Below are positions 21,956-33,806 of a stretch of DNA of 64,000 nt, piece by piece. The notes beneath the pieces were generated by a model, which saw nothing but the letters and a program-made list of their open reading frames with translations, had not been told where the DNA came from and ran no database searches. Position 1 is the stretch's first letter. Each line of letters opens with the position of its first letter. Source of the stretch: Voacanga thouarsii (lineage: Eukaryota; Streptophyta; Magnoliopsida; Gentianales; Apocynaceae); NCBI GenBank assembly GCA_026120185.1, contig JANUWF010001468.1, forward strand, positions 496,001-560,000, written 5' to 3'. Made by a program: the position numbers and the translations under genes.

Positions 21956-23371
21956 GTGGAAACAAGCTATGCCATCAGGTTTTTGGTAATTAAGTCCGAA
22001 ATACCTGTTATAGATTGTAACACTATCATTCAATACCGTGATGCTACATTCTTTGAGAATGTGTTTCCCATGAAAACTGGTTTGCCTCAAGATGTTTCTA
22101 CTTTAGATTTAGCCTTAACATCTAATTCCATTCCTGATCATGTGGAAAGGATGAAAGATGTGGGGGTAGGTCCAAATAGTCCCAATACTCAAATTGAGGA
22201 ATTGGAAGAACCTAGAAGGAGTAAGAGAGCTAAGGTTGTCAAGGACTTTGGAAGTGACTTTGTCACTTACAATGTTGAGGACGAACCTTTGACTTTTCAA
22301 GCAGCTATGGCTTTCTCAGAAGTAGGGCATTGGAAAGGAGCTGTCAAGAGTGAGATGGATTCCATTGTCTCCAATGGGACATGGGAATTGGTAGATCTCC
22401 CTCCTGGGTGCAGTACAATTGGATGTAAATGGATATTTAAGAAGAAACTTAAACCAGATGGGACCATAGATAAGTATAAAGCCAGATTAGTTGCCAAAAG
22501 GTTTAGACAGAAAGAGGGAATAGACTATTTTGATACATACTCTCCTGTTGCTCATTTGACTACAATCCGAGTGCTAATTGCATTAGCTTCCATATATGGT
22601 CTCACCATCCACCAAATGGATGTGAAGACAGCTTTTCTTCATGGTGATTTTGAAGAAGAGATATATATGGATCAACCTGAGGGATTTGTAGCCAAAGGAA
22701 ATGAACGGAAAATTTGTAAACTTATTAAATCCCTATATGGTCTAAAACAAGCACCCAAACAATGGCATGAAAAATTTGATAAAACAATTTTATCATTTGG
22801 CTTCAACATAAATGAGAATGACAAGTGTGTTTACTGTAAGGTTATATGTAATGCTTGTATTGTTCTATGCCTGTATGTGGATGACATTTTGCTATTTGGG
22901 TCCAATATTGAGATAATTAATGAGACTAAATCATTTTTGAAAAGTAAGTTTGAAATGAAGGATATGGGAGTAGCAAATGTGATTCTTGGCCTAAAGTTGA
23001 TTCGCTCAACTGAGGGGATAACCATTTCTCAAACGCACTATATTGAGAGTGTTCTTGAGAAATATGGGTATCAAAATTGTAGAATTGCTAAAACTCCAAG
23101 TGACCATTTTGTAGCTTTGTTCAAGAATGAAAGTGGAGTTCCTGTGTCTCAATTAAGATATTCTCAAATTATTGGGAGCTTGCAATATCTTGCAAATGGC
23201 TCAAGACCAGATATTTCATTTTCTGTATCTAAGCTGGCAAGATATACAAGTTGTCCAAATCGGACTCATTGGGAGGCATTGGATAGAGTACTACGGTACT
23301 TGAAGGGAACAGTTTCCCTTGGGCTGCATTATGGGAAATTCCCTGCTGTAATAGTGATGCAAGCTGGATAG
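21956..23371 (+). pseudogene. Copia-1 reverse transcriptase
   Basis: The longest frame in the window (471 codons, open from before its first ATG). It carries the copia RT motifs WKGAVKSEMDSI, GCKWIFKKKLKPDG, QMDVKTAFLHGDFEEEIYM and the polymerase motif YVDD (22874-22885), all intact. It leads into the linker with SRPDISFSVSKLARY and VLRYLKGTVSLGLHYGK. The frame ends at a stop at 23369-23371; RNase H follows in another frame. Confidence 0.9.
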
Positions 23372-23820
23372 CCAAGAACTCTGGTAGCAATGGTTGCACT
23401 GGATATGTGTTTACATTAGGTGGCGGAGCAGTCGCCTGGAAGTCTTGTAAATAGACTTTGATAACTCGGTCAACTTTTGAGGCTGAGTTATGTGCCTTGG
23501 ATACTACTAGAACGGAAGCTGAATGGCTGTATGGACTATTGTCCTCTTTGCCAATGATCAGCAAGTCCGTTACTGCTATATCTGTGTATTGTGACAGTCA
23601 AACCACAATTACAAAGATAAAGAGTACCAAGTATAATCAAAAGACTAAGAGACATATCCAAGTTAGACTTAAGTCTATAAGGGAGTTAGTGTCTGAAAAG
23701 GTGGTGTCTGTTGACTTTGTTGGATCCAAAGATAATATTGTAGACCCCCTAACTAAGGGACTTGAAACATCATTGTTCCTTAAATCCAGGTTGGGAATGG
23801 GACTGATAACCCAGAAATGA
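23340..23820 (+). pseudogene. Copia-1 RNase H
   Basis: After the frame break near 23330-23345 the RNase H domain reads SDASWIAKNSGSNGCTGY, then a stop within 23450-23458, then STFEAELCALDTTRTEAE and VYCDSQTTITKI. It ends with DFVGSKDNIVDPLTKGLE before the stop at 23820, the usual copia C-terminus. RNase H normally removes RNA from RNA:DNA hybrids during cDNA synthesis. Confidence 0.85.
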
Positions 23821-24342
23821 TTCACCTATAGTGGCAACCCAACTGACCAAGTGGAGATCCCACAAGGCAGTTCAATGTGGTATGAACAAGCTGTTTGAGT
23901 GAATCTGGCACTAATTCTGATACCTTTGTATCTAGGTCCTTTCCCTGAAAGCCTGTGGTGCGGTTACTGCAATTAGTAAGAGTTTTGACTCTGAATGGGA
24001 TCAAATCTTTTAGACAGGATGCTAGCAGTACATCATTGGAGATCGCCAACTATGTGAGTGTTGTTGTGTGGCCGCAACTAAAGGGAATTGGGTTTTCTCT
24101 GAATACACTCATGAGACAGGATCAGGACACATGGCCATAACGTGTCAACCCTAAAGATTATCTCCATAGCCGATAGTCTGTTGTTACCAATGGTCGCCGT
24201 CACATTCAAGGTTTAGATTCAAGGTTTAAGTCCGTCTGTTCCTGTGGGGGCATAAGTTGGATAACTTAGGTAGTGGTTCAAACCGAAAGGTACCATTATC
24301 GAAAGCAGATTATGTAAATCCTGAATAGTCTTTAACTATGGA
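23821..24342 (+). other. Copia-1 3' untranslated region
   Basis: About 520 bp between the end of RNase H and the polypurine tract. It has no ORF worth calling, which is common for plant copia elements. Confidence 0.6.
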
Positions 24343-24354
24343 TTTGTGGGGGAT
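24343..24354 (+). other. Copia-1 polypurine tract
   Basis: A G-rich run, TTGTGGGGGAT, lies directly before the 3' LTR (TGTTGAAAATGG at 24355). This is the plus-strand DNA primer site expected there. Confidence 0.8.
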
Positions 24355-25372
24355 TGTTGAAAATGGCAACTTTGGGAGTTAATAATTTTTAACTCATGAT
24401 TAGTTAGCCTAAAACAATTAATAGGAATTGTTCTTGACATGTTAGAGATTGTTTTGATTGTGGTAGAAGCCATTTTCATGGTGGGAATCCATAATTAAAT
24501 GTTGTTAAAGTTGGGTGTTTAACCATTTGGGAACTCATGTTAGACATAAGTCCCACATGGGAAAAACAGAAGAGTGTGGAAGCCTTTATATACTAAAAGG
24601 CTTTTCTATAGACTTAATAAAAAAGCCCAAGGTATGGAGGATGCCACACGCGCGTGCCGCCCGCCAGGCCCGGCTCGGGCTTGGGCCATGTTTTCACGAT
24701 CCTCTATTTTTATTTGGCCCAATTAACTCTAACTTGAAAAAGAATAGGAAACATAAAATCTGGTAAGGGAATTAGGGCTTCCTAATCCGAATTGGGTTTT
24801 AATTTTCCTAAGGCGAGATTAAAAGGGGGAACAGAGCCGCCATTAGGGTTAACCCCTTTTTGTGTTTTTTTGCTTCCTGCGAGAAAATTCTCCACTTTGG
24901 GTTCTCTCTCCACGATCCATAATTTTTTGACTTATCGGGACCGGTGAACTGAGGGGATTTTTGCGGTGATCACAGTTGGTGTGCGTCAACAGTGATCTGA
25001 GACCGTCTTATCCTGCAAGAAGAGTCGTTGTACCCATCGCACCGGAGTGGGGTGAATAGCTTCTTGAAGGCAAGCCAGTATTAGACTGGTGATTCGGTTA
25101 GCAATACAGTACGTTGCGGCGCAGCTTGTCCAGAGGAGTGCCAGCGTCTAGTACGTTCTGGTAGAACCACGAGCAAGTCTCTCAGGTATACTACTGACTT
25201 ATTTATTAAGTTTGAATTCTATCTAGTTACATTACGTTTGGACTGTGTGGCCTTGCCGGCATTGTTGATATTTGATAATTGCAATTGTTAGAGCCCTGGT
25301 CGGGTATAGGCGGTGCTTGTTCAATTCAGTTGAGTTACCTGTCTATGCTCGTTTTTACCCTGTTGTCTAACA
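24355..25372 (+). repeat. Copia-1 3' LTR
   Basis: Same length as the 5' LTR (1018 bp). Differences are mostly C/T and G/A, as expected after methylation-linked deamination, plus a 3-base cluster near 25351. Confidence 0.95.
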
Positions 25373-26196
25373 GGTTTTGCTGGATTTGCAGTTTTTGCCA
25401 ATGGAGGGCCTGTGGATGATGAGGAGAAAAATGATGATTGGTTCTGAGACTGCAAACCACTATGAACAATAAACACGAGTCAGCTCAAGAAGAGTTTACA
25501 CGTTTGATGTCTTGGATTTCATATATGATATCAAATAACAGGCGTGAAATTTGCACTTTAATCCTCAGAAAACAAAGGCATATGCTCATTTTCCTTTGCA
25601 TTTGAATTTATTTTTTTTCCATCTTCACCATTTATCAACCTGATTTCATACTTACAATAATGTGAAATTATCCGAACACAGGAGCGGGAAATTTGGGACT
25701 CGAACTGTCCAATTGGTTTTGAACCACCGCGGCTTCACAGTTCAGCATGGGCCCACATCAAAAGTCGGTTAAACATACGTTACTAATGCAGTGGCAAATA
25801 AATTGGAATAAAAAATTTCTCGAATGGGCAAGGCTCATCTCAATACTTATAACATCAGAAGATTTCTAATCTTTTAATAAGAAAACACCACTTCAGCAAA
25901 AAAATATATTTAATGGTTGAGATTAAAAAATTATTCTCATTAAATAAAAAATATATTAATTAGGAACAAATTTTTAGGTTCTATTACCTTATATACAATT
26001 ATTTCCTTCAAAAAAAGATATGACTAATTATTTGTATTTTTCAGTATTTCCTACACAGCGAGGCATCCGTTACAACGTATTCTTTACTAATTTTAATGTG
26101 GTTGTTTACCTAGTATTTCTCATTTTTTATATATCATACAAGATAAATTTATATGAGGAATGTTTTCGATGTTATTGCTTATCATAAAATCATTTT
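25373..26196. repeat. Repeat R, copy b (block A)
   Basis: Continuation of the R copy that starts before Copia-1 at about 18706. It matches 52881-53710 (block B) closely and 535-1390 less closely. It ends at the Mutator-like insertion. Short plus-strand ORFs are not conserved in frame. Confidence 0.8.
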
Positions 26197-27766
26197 GGCT
26201 GGTAATTTGCCATAGCAATTTCTGTCTGACCAGAGTAATTTTTGCTCTAATGGCATATTTACCCTTATTTGATCAACTCAATAATATTCTTCAAATCTTT
26301 TTTCTCTTTAAATTTATATTATTCTTCTCTCATATCTTTTTCAATAATATTCTCAAATCTCCTTCCTCTCTGAATTTATCTCACTCTTCTCTCTTTCCTA
26401 CTAACCTTTCCTTCTTTCTCCTCTCTCGTCTCTACCCTCCTTTCTCTTCTTTCTTCTCTCTTTCTTGTCTCTTCTCATGGTTCCCTCTTTTCTCTCCTCT
26501 ATTCTCTCTCCTTCTTTTTCAATCATCAAATAGCAATGATAGCATTGTCTAGGATAGAAAGAGTGTTTTTGGTACTACTATACATAATGTAGTTTTGATG
26601 GATGAATACGATGAGTTTAGATTGATTGTGCGGTGTCCACTTCCACCTGCGAATTATTTAGCAATGGTGAAGTTAAAGAGGGGTGGAAGAAATGGATTAG
26701 AGCTTAAAAATGGTTTATGGCTGAAGAATAATCATACAGTTCATTCTTGGGAAAATGTGGCTCTGCTACTACTATGGATGGGAACATTGTTTTGAAGTTT
26801 GTAAAGGGTTTGAATCTCAAACCCGATAGAGAATCTGACCCAGTCGGTTTAGTTGCCATTTTGGATTAGGAAATTGGGAGAATGATATGAAATTTAGGTT
26901 CACAACAAAAGTTCTCACAACTACAACTACTTATGAGGTTATTGCCATGGAGTATTAAGAAGAACTTAGGGAAGGCTTAGGGAACTCGAGTAACAATTGG
27001 AATGATACACCAAGTTCATGGTAGATCTCATGAGCGTATGATTGTAACTTATATGGCTAAGATTTTCAATTCTAAGTTTGAGGGTAGGGATTAAAACTAG
27101 GGGCAAGTATGAGCTTTGTTTATGTACCATGGTATGGAACCAAGCCTCTACACTAAGCCAATGGATTATGTATCATGCTTGGCTAGGAGTTTAAAAGTGG
27201 TTTATTTATGATAAAACCAAAGAGGTAATTGAAGAACTTGATCAAGAAGGGTACAATGTCACTAAACATGTATGGCCCTGGATAAAGATGTAGGAAGTTA
27301 GTTTCTCACACTATGCTCTCAGGGCCAAGGAAGAATGCAATTGGGTCTCATTCAATATAGATGAATTCTTCTACTTCCCCTATTGATCTCTAGGGCACCA
27401 AAGTTTTAGGAAACTGGGACATGCTGGTCAGGGGTCGCTTTGAGGCCTTGTGGCAAATTTTTCATAGTCCTTGAAACTTGTAGAGATTATAACTACTTGT
27501 TAAAGAGAGAAGAGAGGGGGTTGTGAGAGGAGAGAGAAGAAAGCGATAAGAGCAAGAAGGGAAAGGAGAGAGATGAGATAGAATAGAGAAGAAAGGATAG
27601 ATGAGAGAAAAGGAAAGATTACAATTGTATGTAGGAGTTGAAAAGAGAGAGAAGAGAGGAGTGAGATAAATTTAAAGAGGGAAGTGGTTTGGAGAATTTA
27701 TTAAGTTGACCATAGAAAGATAAATGTGTAATTAAAGTAAAAATTGCTCTGGAAATATCACTAGCC
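26197..27766. mobile_element. Mutator-like (MULE) non-autonomous element, block A copy
   Basis: The left end, GGCTGGTAATTTGCCATAGC, pairs with a right end (to 27766) whose reverse complement is GGCTAGTGATATTTCCAGAG, giving terminal inverted repeats of about 25 bp. The flanks are AATCATTTT (26188-26196) and AACCATTTT (27767-27775), a 9-bp target duplication with one change. Copies of R without it (1390, 43995, 52838) show the empty site. The 9-bp duplication and TIRs fit Mutator-like elements. A pyrimidine-rich stretch near the left end faces a purine-rich stretch near the right end. The middle is degenerate coding-like sequence, with no transposase recognised. Confidence 0.8.
26595..27130 (+). 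pseudogene. Degenerate coding-like core of the MULE, block A
   Basis: A frame opening MDEYDEFRLIVRCPLP (26598) and the following DNA match 54137-54580 in block B, where a longer frame survives. In this copy a ~50-bp stretch near 26800-26860 is extra, and several stops interrupt. I do not recognise the protein; it may be a captured host gene piece or a decayed transposase end. Confidence 0.4.
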
Positions 27767-28237
27767 AACCATTTTCCCTCAAAAGAACAAGCCATTAATT
27801 CCTTTCAATTTTTTGGTGTTTGAAATAGGACTAATGCAAAATGATTTAGCATAACTACTTGCCTTATTTTAATCTTCATGACAATGTGACATATTTGAGT
27901 GCCCGTTATAAAATATTCTTTACAAAATCTAACATAGTTATCCAAATTGTATCTCTCATCGTTTTACTTGCAACACAAAGATATACATGTATTGGAAGTG
28001 TAGTTTTGGCCTTGTCGCATGTCATAAAATCCTTTTCCCTCAAAATAAAAGACTGTTAATTCATTTTAATCTTTTAGTGTTTGTAGTGGGACCGATAAAA
28101 ATGTTTTAACATATTTAGATTAACTTATTTTAATTTGATGACAAATTACTCTTCTAAATATAAAGTGATTGTGTAGCTCATATTTCTTTTTTATTTTGCT
28201 TCACATGGATGAAAAAGTTTGTGCCATTGGAATTATA
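27767..28237. repeat. Repeat R, copy b, part after the MULE
   Basis: Matches 1395-1840 and 55263-55713. Ends sharply at 28237, where R copy a continues differently, marking the left end of the ECA-bearing insert. Confidence 0.75.
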
Positions 28238-29500
28238 CTAGTTGGCAATTCTACGCTCGACATGGAAATTTTGCCCATTGTTAATTTTTTTTTTAATGCT
28301 TTGTGATTAAAAATTTTTATAAATATATAAGGTTGAAGCAAAGTTACATAAATATAAATAAAATAATTTATTAAAAGTTAAAATAAAAATATTAATGTTA
28401 TCAACTCCGCAACCTAAATTCTTCTTGAAAGTAGAAACATCATATTATGAGATAATTATACCTTTTGTATTTAACTTGTATAATTTACAAACATATCTAT
28501 ATTACATATGTGACTGTTCTATTCATAAATAAAAAATTAAAAAAATTGACTGCTCTTGGACAAAGCAATATCTATGAGTACAAAAATTCTTCATAGATGC
28601 CGTCCAATCCATATATAGAAACAAGCTAGCATACTTTTGAAGAGGTGAATAGGTTTTAACAACTTGAATGACATCTACTCTTTAATCATTTTCTGATTTC
28701 ACCACCCTTCAATCATTCTCTGATTTCACTACTCAAGTTATGACTTTTTTTAATCACTGCCTATCCAAGAGTCATATACTAATGTAAATAAATCTCTTGC
28801 AATGCAAACCGCTGTCTAAAAAATACAAGTATTTTTTTTAAATATTTATAAACTATTGGTTGTCCTTTCCTTCTAATAGATCAACAATTTATTAGAAAGC
28901 AAAGATACCAAATGTGATATGACACTCAAATTCATTATATCAATATTGTATTGTATAGTAGGATAAGTATTATTTCAGTTACTATAATAGGTATTGGTTG
29001 ACTATGTTGAAAATTGAAACAACCAATACCTATATTGCTATAAGATGAGGAATTAAAAAAAGATTATTTATTGTTTCCAAAGTTTACATCCTCTCCTAAG
29101 TAGATTGAATATGTCTGAAAGGATTTTTCAAAAATATCTCCACAAACAATTTAACTTTTAGAACAACATTCAAATTCCAAATAAGGAATTATACCCGCGA
29201 TTATCTTTTGCTTTACTTTAATGCAAGGTTGAATTAGGGATTTGAATTCAATCTTCCATTTCATTACCATTTCAAAATAGTTAGTGAATGACTCACTTTA
29301 AAAAAATCATCAACAACAACAACAACAAAACACATAAAGAAATCATGTATACAAGAAGATCAACCTATATGAACAAGCTGATATCTAAAAGTGATAGAGT
29401 TTCCTAAAATAAAAGCTCCTTATACCTGGTAGCTCCTTGATTCAATGTGTTCCCCAAATATAATATCTTTTTCATAATTTCTTTCAACCTAAGTGGGTTT
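28238..29500 (-). mobile_element. ECA-bearing insert, block A, left part
   Basis: Matches 55714-56996 at roughly 95% by eye. The left boundary is CTAG at 28238-28241 inside 'attatactagttgg'; on the minus strand this is a CTAG end followed by T, as in Helitron 3' ends, though only a weak hairpin precedes it. The DNA is AT-rich with no recognisable exon in this part. It is interrupted at 29500 by Copia-2 and resumes at 38239. Confidence 0.5.
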
Positions 29501-29712
29501 TGTTGGAAAATAAACTGAAAGAGAGCAAAATACCAGGCTTTACCCAAGTCACAATTATATCCAAGATCAAAACTATTTCTCAAGTGCCAATAAAAAAATA
29601 GGAATAAACCAAAGATACCAATTAAGTAACGCCAGCAGGTAAAAGAAAGCACCAAAGTAAAGAATACGAGACACCTATATTTTTAACGTGGAAAGCCCAA
29701 GATAGGGAAAAC

Positions 29713-32700
29713 TGTAACACCCCACGACTACGTACCCTAAAAGGGCGGGGATGTCGCCCCGTCCCGTAGGACAAGGGGTCTTTAGAATGAGGTATAAAAT
29801 ATAAAGGCAATCTCCAAAAGGATCAACTTAGATAAATAAAGAAATATTCTTATTATATCAGGCTCAACTTGGAGCAAAAAGGAATAAAATAAAATATTGT
29901 TTAGAAGCATAAGCAATAAATGTCTCCTAGAACGGATAGAGAAAATAGCAAAAGCCTCAACTATTACATGCCCCACTAACTCAGCACAATCTATCTCCTG
30001 AAAACATGGTGTAAAACGGTGTGAGAATAAATCTCAGTAAGTCCTGTGTGTGCACATGGTGTTTTGAATAGTACGTGTATGCAAAGTGTAAAACATTTGT
30101 AAAAATAATTTGGCAAGTCATAAAGAATCTCTTTTCGCAAGGAGTGGGTTTTTCTCAATGTCACACTTTGTACAAAATAAATCCTCCACTCGGATAAAAG
30201 TTATGTCACCACACGTTGGGCTCCAAGAGAACAAATTGGCCAAGGCACCACACTTTGTGCACCTTGTCCGGACCAGATTACCACACATTGGGCGTTCTGA
30301 TCAAGGTGAGTGTACAGCCCACCGGGTGATATACTCCTCCATCTCTACACCCAACAAAACCATCCGGGTGTCCATGCCGGGAATATAAATAATACCTTTC
30401 AGGCATAATGCTAGCTCGGACTGGCCTGACCAACCAACACTGTCGCCTTTTCAAGCAGAGTTCATCTTCTGGAGGTGGCCTCCTGCCAGAAGACTTACGC
30501 TAGCCCTCCAAGACTAGTATTGTTAGCCTACCCTTATTGAGTACTCAACGAACATATCCATTAATTCCTAATTCAAAATATTTCCAAACCTTGGCTTTGT
30601 AAAACGTGGTTTTCTTTAAAAGAGATTTCTAAAAATTTAAGGAAAAGAATAGTTTTCTTGCTAAAAACCATTAGTTTGACAAAACCATTTAAAGAATAAA
30701 TATCCACGTTTACAACCCAAGAACACATAGTTTAACAATAGCTTTACAAAGCTTCACAATATAGACTTGCCATCACAACCTTTAACAAAACAGTTTATAA
30801 AAGGACTTACCATCACAACACTTAGTAAAAGAGTTTATGCAAGGACTTACTTGATATGCCTCAGATAAATGTGATAAATTCACAGCTGGCTTTCCTCAAT
30901 TATCCTCCTGATCTAAACCATATAATATTATGATCAGGGTCTCAATCAATTCAAACATGCTCTAATCCCATTTATTTTCATAACAATTCGCAATCTCCAA
31001 AGATCATATACTACGACCACATGTTTATCTCGCTAATAAACACCATTAAACTTTACTTTCGGCATCTAGGGAGGGTATTCCCTTACCTTGCAACTACCGG
31101 GTAATGAGGTCTCGAGTTCGCTTGAGAAGAAGAGAGAAGCTACCTCCTTTGCTCCTTTTGACCGAAAATTAAAGAAGAAGAGGAAATTAGCCTCTATAGG
31201 GCATGATTTAAGGGTAAAAGAAAGAGAAAAGAATCATTAGAGAAAACGGCATCAAGAGGTTGAAAGGATTTGTGCTTACCATAAGGTGTGTTCGATTTTT
31301 GCTTGGAATAACTCTTGTGGTTTCAAAAATTTGCAGAGAGAAGTTGCTGAAATTTTCATGTAGAATGGAGAGGGTAAATGGTTGTTATGATTTAAAGTTG
31401 GAGAAGATTGGTTTAGGGTTAGATGGTGATGTTTAGATAGACTCCTAATGGCTTTAGGTTTCTTGGACAGCAAAGGCAGAATTTCCAGCTTGCGCGCGTC
31501 TCCTTGCTGCCGGTTTTTAGGTGAGTTTTATGGAGGAAAAGATTCTGCAATTTGCTCCTCTATGTTGGTCGAAATATTGCTCAAAGGAAGGGCTAAATGT
31601 GTTCAGAATTTTGGGCCAAACAAGAAAGAGTTTGAGTGAGTTTTGATGACTGAAAAATCCTGTGCAAGCTGTGCGAAATCGCTGAACAAAAGGAGAAGAA
31701 ATTCTGGATTGTTCAAGCTGTAATTCTGCCGAAATTTCTAGGGAAAAGGTGAGGGTTTTGGGCACTGAAATTGGCTTAATCAACAAGGAGTTTTGGTAGG
31801 TTTTGGAGTGCAAAATTTCGTGTGTTTTGGAGTGCACAGCTGGACGAAAATTCTGTGCAAGCTGACCGATTTTTTCTGGTTTCCAAGCTGTCGAAAATCA
31901 GTAATTTTTGGTGATAGAAATTCTGGTTTTGTGCAGCTAAGGTAGTTGAATTATTAAGGAGTGTTCTAGGTGTTTTGAGCTAGGATTTTCAGAGTTGGAT
32001 TGTAGCTAGAGATGGCTGGAATTTCGGACAGCTTATGTAGATACAAGCTGCCGAAATTCAGCTAGGAAAAGGAAGAAAATCCTAGTTGAATTTGGATTGA
32101 AATAAAATCTGATTTTATCAAGGATTTGGATAGGATTTCCTCTAACCCTAGAGGAGTTTGGATTGAGCTAAAGGTGCTCCAAGGTGGCGGGCAAAATCTG
32201 GAAAAATTTCCAGAAATTTTCCAACTTATGGTTTCCGAAAATTCAAGGGAACAAAAGCTGAAAATAAAACAAACTTTATCCTTATCTAAAATCCTTGAAC
32301 TTAGGAGTTAAATATAGAGTCTTATTCCTATGGAAGTGGCATTTAAATCCAAAGAAAATATCTAAGACTTTAGTTAAAATATTTCTCTAAAACAATTAAA
32401 TAAATAAAAAGGATTATGGCTAGAATTCTTGAAGAGGTGGAATAAGATTTTTCCCTAATATATTCCCTAACTCTAATATTCATCAAGAAGAGTTTTATAC
32501 CACTTGAAATTCTTCAAAGTGGCACCTAGCTAGGGGTTCTTTCGAAAATCCTAAGGAACACAAGCTGAAAATTAAAGGTGGACTTTATTCACATCAAAGT
32601 CCTTGAATTTAGAAAATAAATATAGAGACTTATTTCCTTGGAGTAAAAATACTAAAATTTCTCTAGGATAGCTAGGTTCTTTTTCGGCCAAGACAAGAAA

Positions 32701-33063
32701 TGGTCTAAAGAAAAGAATTTCAAGAAGAGAAACTTACTTCACAAAAGGTAGGATTCGAACTCGGGTCACCAAAGGAAATCATCAACCTCCCCGCTATTCC
32801 AAAACAACTCCAATACTAATTTTTCTACAAGAAGTTCTTACCACCCCAAAACTCATCCTTCAAAATCTTCAACCAAACCTCCCTTAAACAAGTCTTTAAC
32901 AACACAACTATTTCACATCAATTAATTCAAATGCAAGAGTAACGGAAAAATTCACATGTATCCATGCAAATAAAATTATTCTAGCTACCACATAAAATGC
33001 AAGATGCTATGCAATGCATGACTTTTTCCCATAGTCAAAGGTGGTTTTGGGCGGGGTATTACA
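29713..33063. mobile_element. Nested solo LTR, probably Ty3/gypsy (Tekay/Del type)
   Basis: 3351 bp, beginning TGTAACACCCC and ending GGGGTATTACA, with the perfect 5-bp duplication AAAAC on both sides (29708-29712, 33064-33068). The TG...CA ends with an inverted TGTAAYACCCC motif, great length and no coding region fit a single long LTR of a chromovirus of the Tekay/Del group, left by recombination between two LTRs. The family assignment rests on the end motif and length only. Inside are recurring short texts such as AAGCTGCCGAAATTC (about 31660-32060), and ORFs of up to about 106 codons that have no family resemblance. Confidence 0.8.
32748..32771 (-). other. tRNA B-box-like motif inside the solo LTR
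   Basis: On the minus strand this reads GACCCGAGTTCGAATCCTAC, which contains the T-arm / RNA polymerase III B-box core GTTCGAATCC. No cloverleaf can be built around it, so it is not a tRNA gene; it is a tRNA-derived or chance motif. Confidence 0.4.
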
Positions 33064-33806
33064 AAAACCACGGGACCTAGTCCAATAAAAACTTCCACTA
33101 TCAACAATAATGGGCAATACAAAGTCTTCTCTAGATAACACTAGAGGCACATCAATAATATATCAATATTTTCTCCCAAAGCTACAACTAAACAAGAATT
33201 GAGTTTGGAAGGATGTTAAAAAAACTGAAATCTAAACCATCAGATTTGTAGATCTTGTTGAGAGGATCACGTAGAACCAAAATTCATCTCAATCGGACTC
33301 CGAATGACCATCCAAATTGAGGACTAAAGCTTGAAGAAAGTCTTGCATTTTTCTTATGCCATTGCCGCCTCTCCCTCTCTCAACGAATTGCACCAAATTG
33401 CCGTTAGTCTCTTCTTTTGATTTTGTTAGGTTAGTATTTAGTTTGTGGGCTTTGATTTTGTTTTGTTTTTGTCCACCAAATGGGCAGGACATATTTGGCC
33501 CAACAATCTCCCCTTCCATCTCATTTGGGAAATACAACCAAACCTGCTTCTTGTCTGCAAAACAAGAATTTCTCCCTGGACAACACCTTAATCAGCATAT
33601 CAGAACCATTATCATCCATGTGTACCTTCTCAAGCATTAGTAGCTTGGAATCCAAAACTTTCCTAATCCAATGATATCTCACATCAATATGTTTCGATTA
33701 AGTGTGAAATGTAAAATTCTTACATAGATGAATAGCACTCTTGACTATCACAATGAAGATTATACTTTTCTTGTTTCAAGCCCAATTCCTGAAGAAACCT
33801 CTGCAA

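Larger units (their letters stand above)
18731..25372 (+). mobile_element. Copia-1: full-length Ty1/copia LTR retrotransposon
   Basis: Two 1018-bp LTRs (18731-19748 and 24355-25372) begin TGTTGAAAATGG and end TGTCTAACA. They are flanked by the 5-bp target duplication GGTTT (18726-18730 and 25373-25377). Block B keeps the empty site (GGTTT at 52877-52881, in 'gtgggttttgctgg'). The domain order gag-PR-IN-RT-RNase H defines Ty1/copia. My hand count gives about 43 differences between LTRs (about 4%), mostly transitions. All reading frames are broken, so it cannot move on its own. Confidence 0.95.
29501..33505 (-). repeat. Copia-2 3' LTR, interrupted
   Basis: LTR sequence is at 29501-29712 and 33069-33505 (about 649 bp once the insert and one duplicated AAAAC are removed). 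In the first 212 bp I count about 19 differences from the other LTR. The polypurine tract lies just inside, at 33506-33517 (element sense GGAAGGGGAGAT). Confidence 0.9.

Noticed and set aside
26160..26552. 130-codon plus-strand ORF (and its partner 53765-54073) rich in Ser, Leu and Phe
   Set aside because: It spans the MULE left end and a CT-rich tract; the block B partner differs in length, as expected of a low-complexity shadow and not a gene.
31517..31837. 106-codon minus-strand ORF in the solo LTR
   Set aside because: Inside a non-coding LTR with internal short repeats; no retroelement domain.
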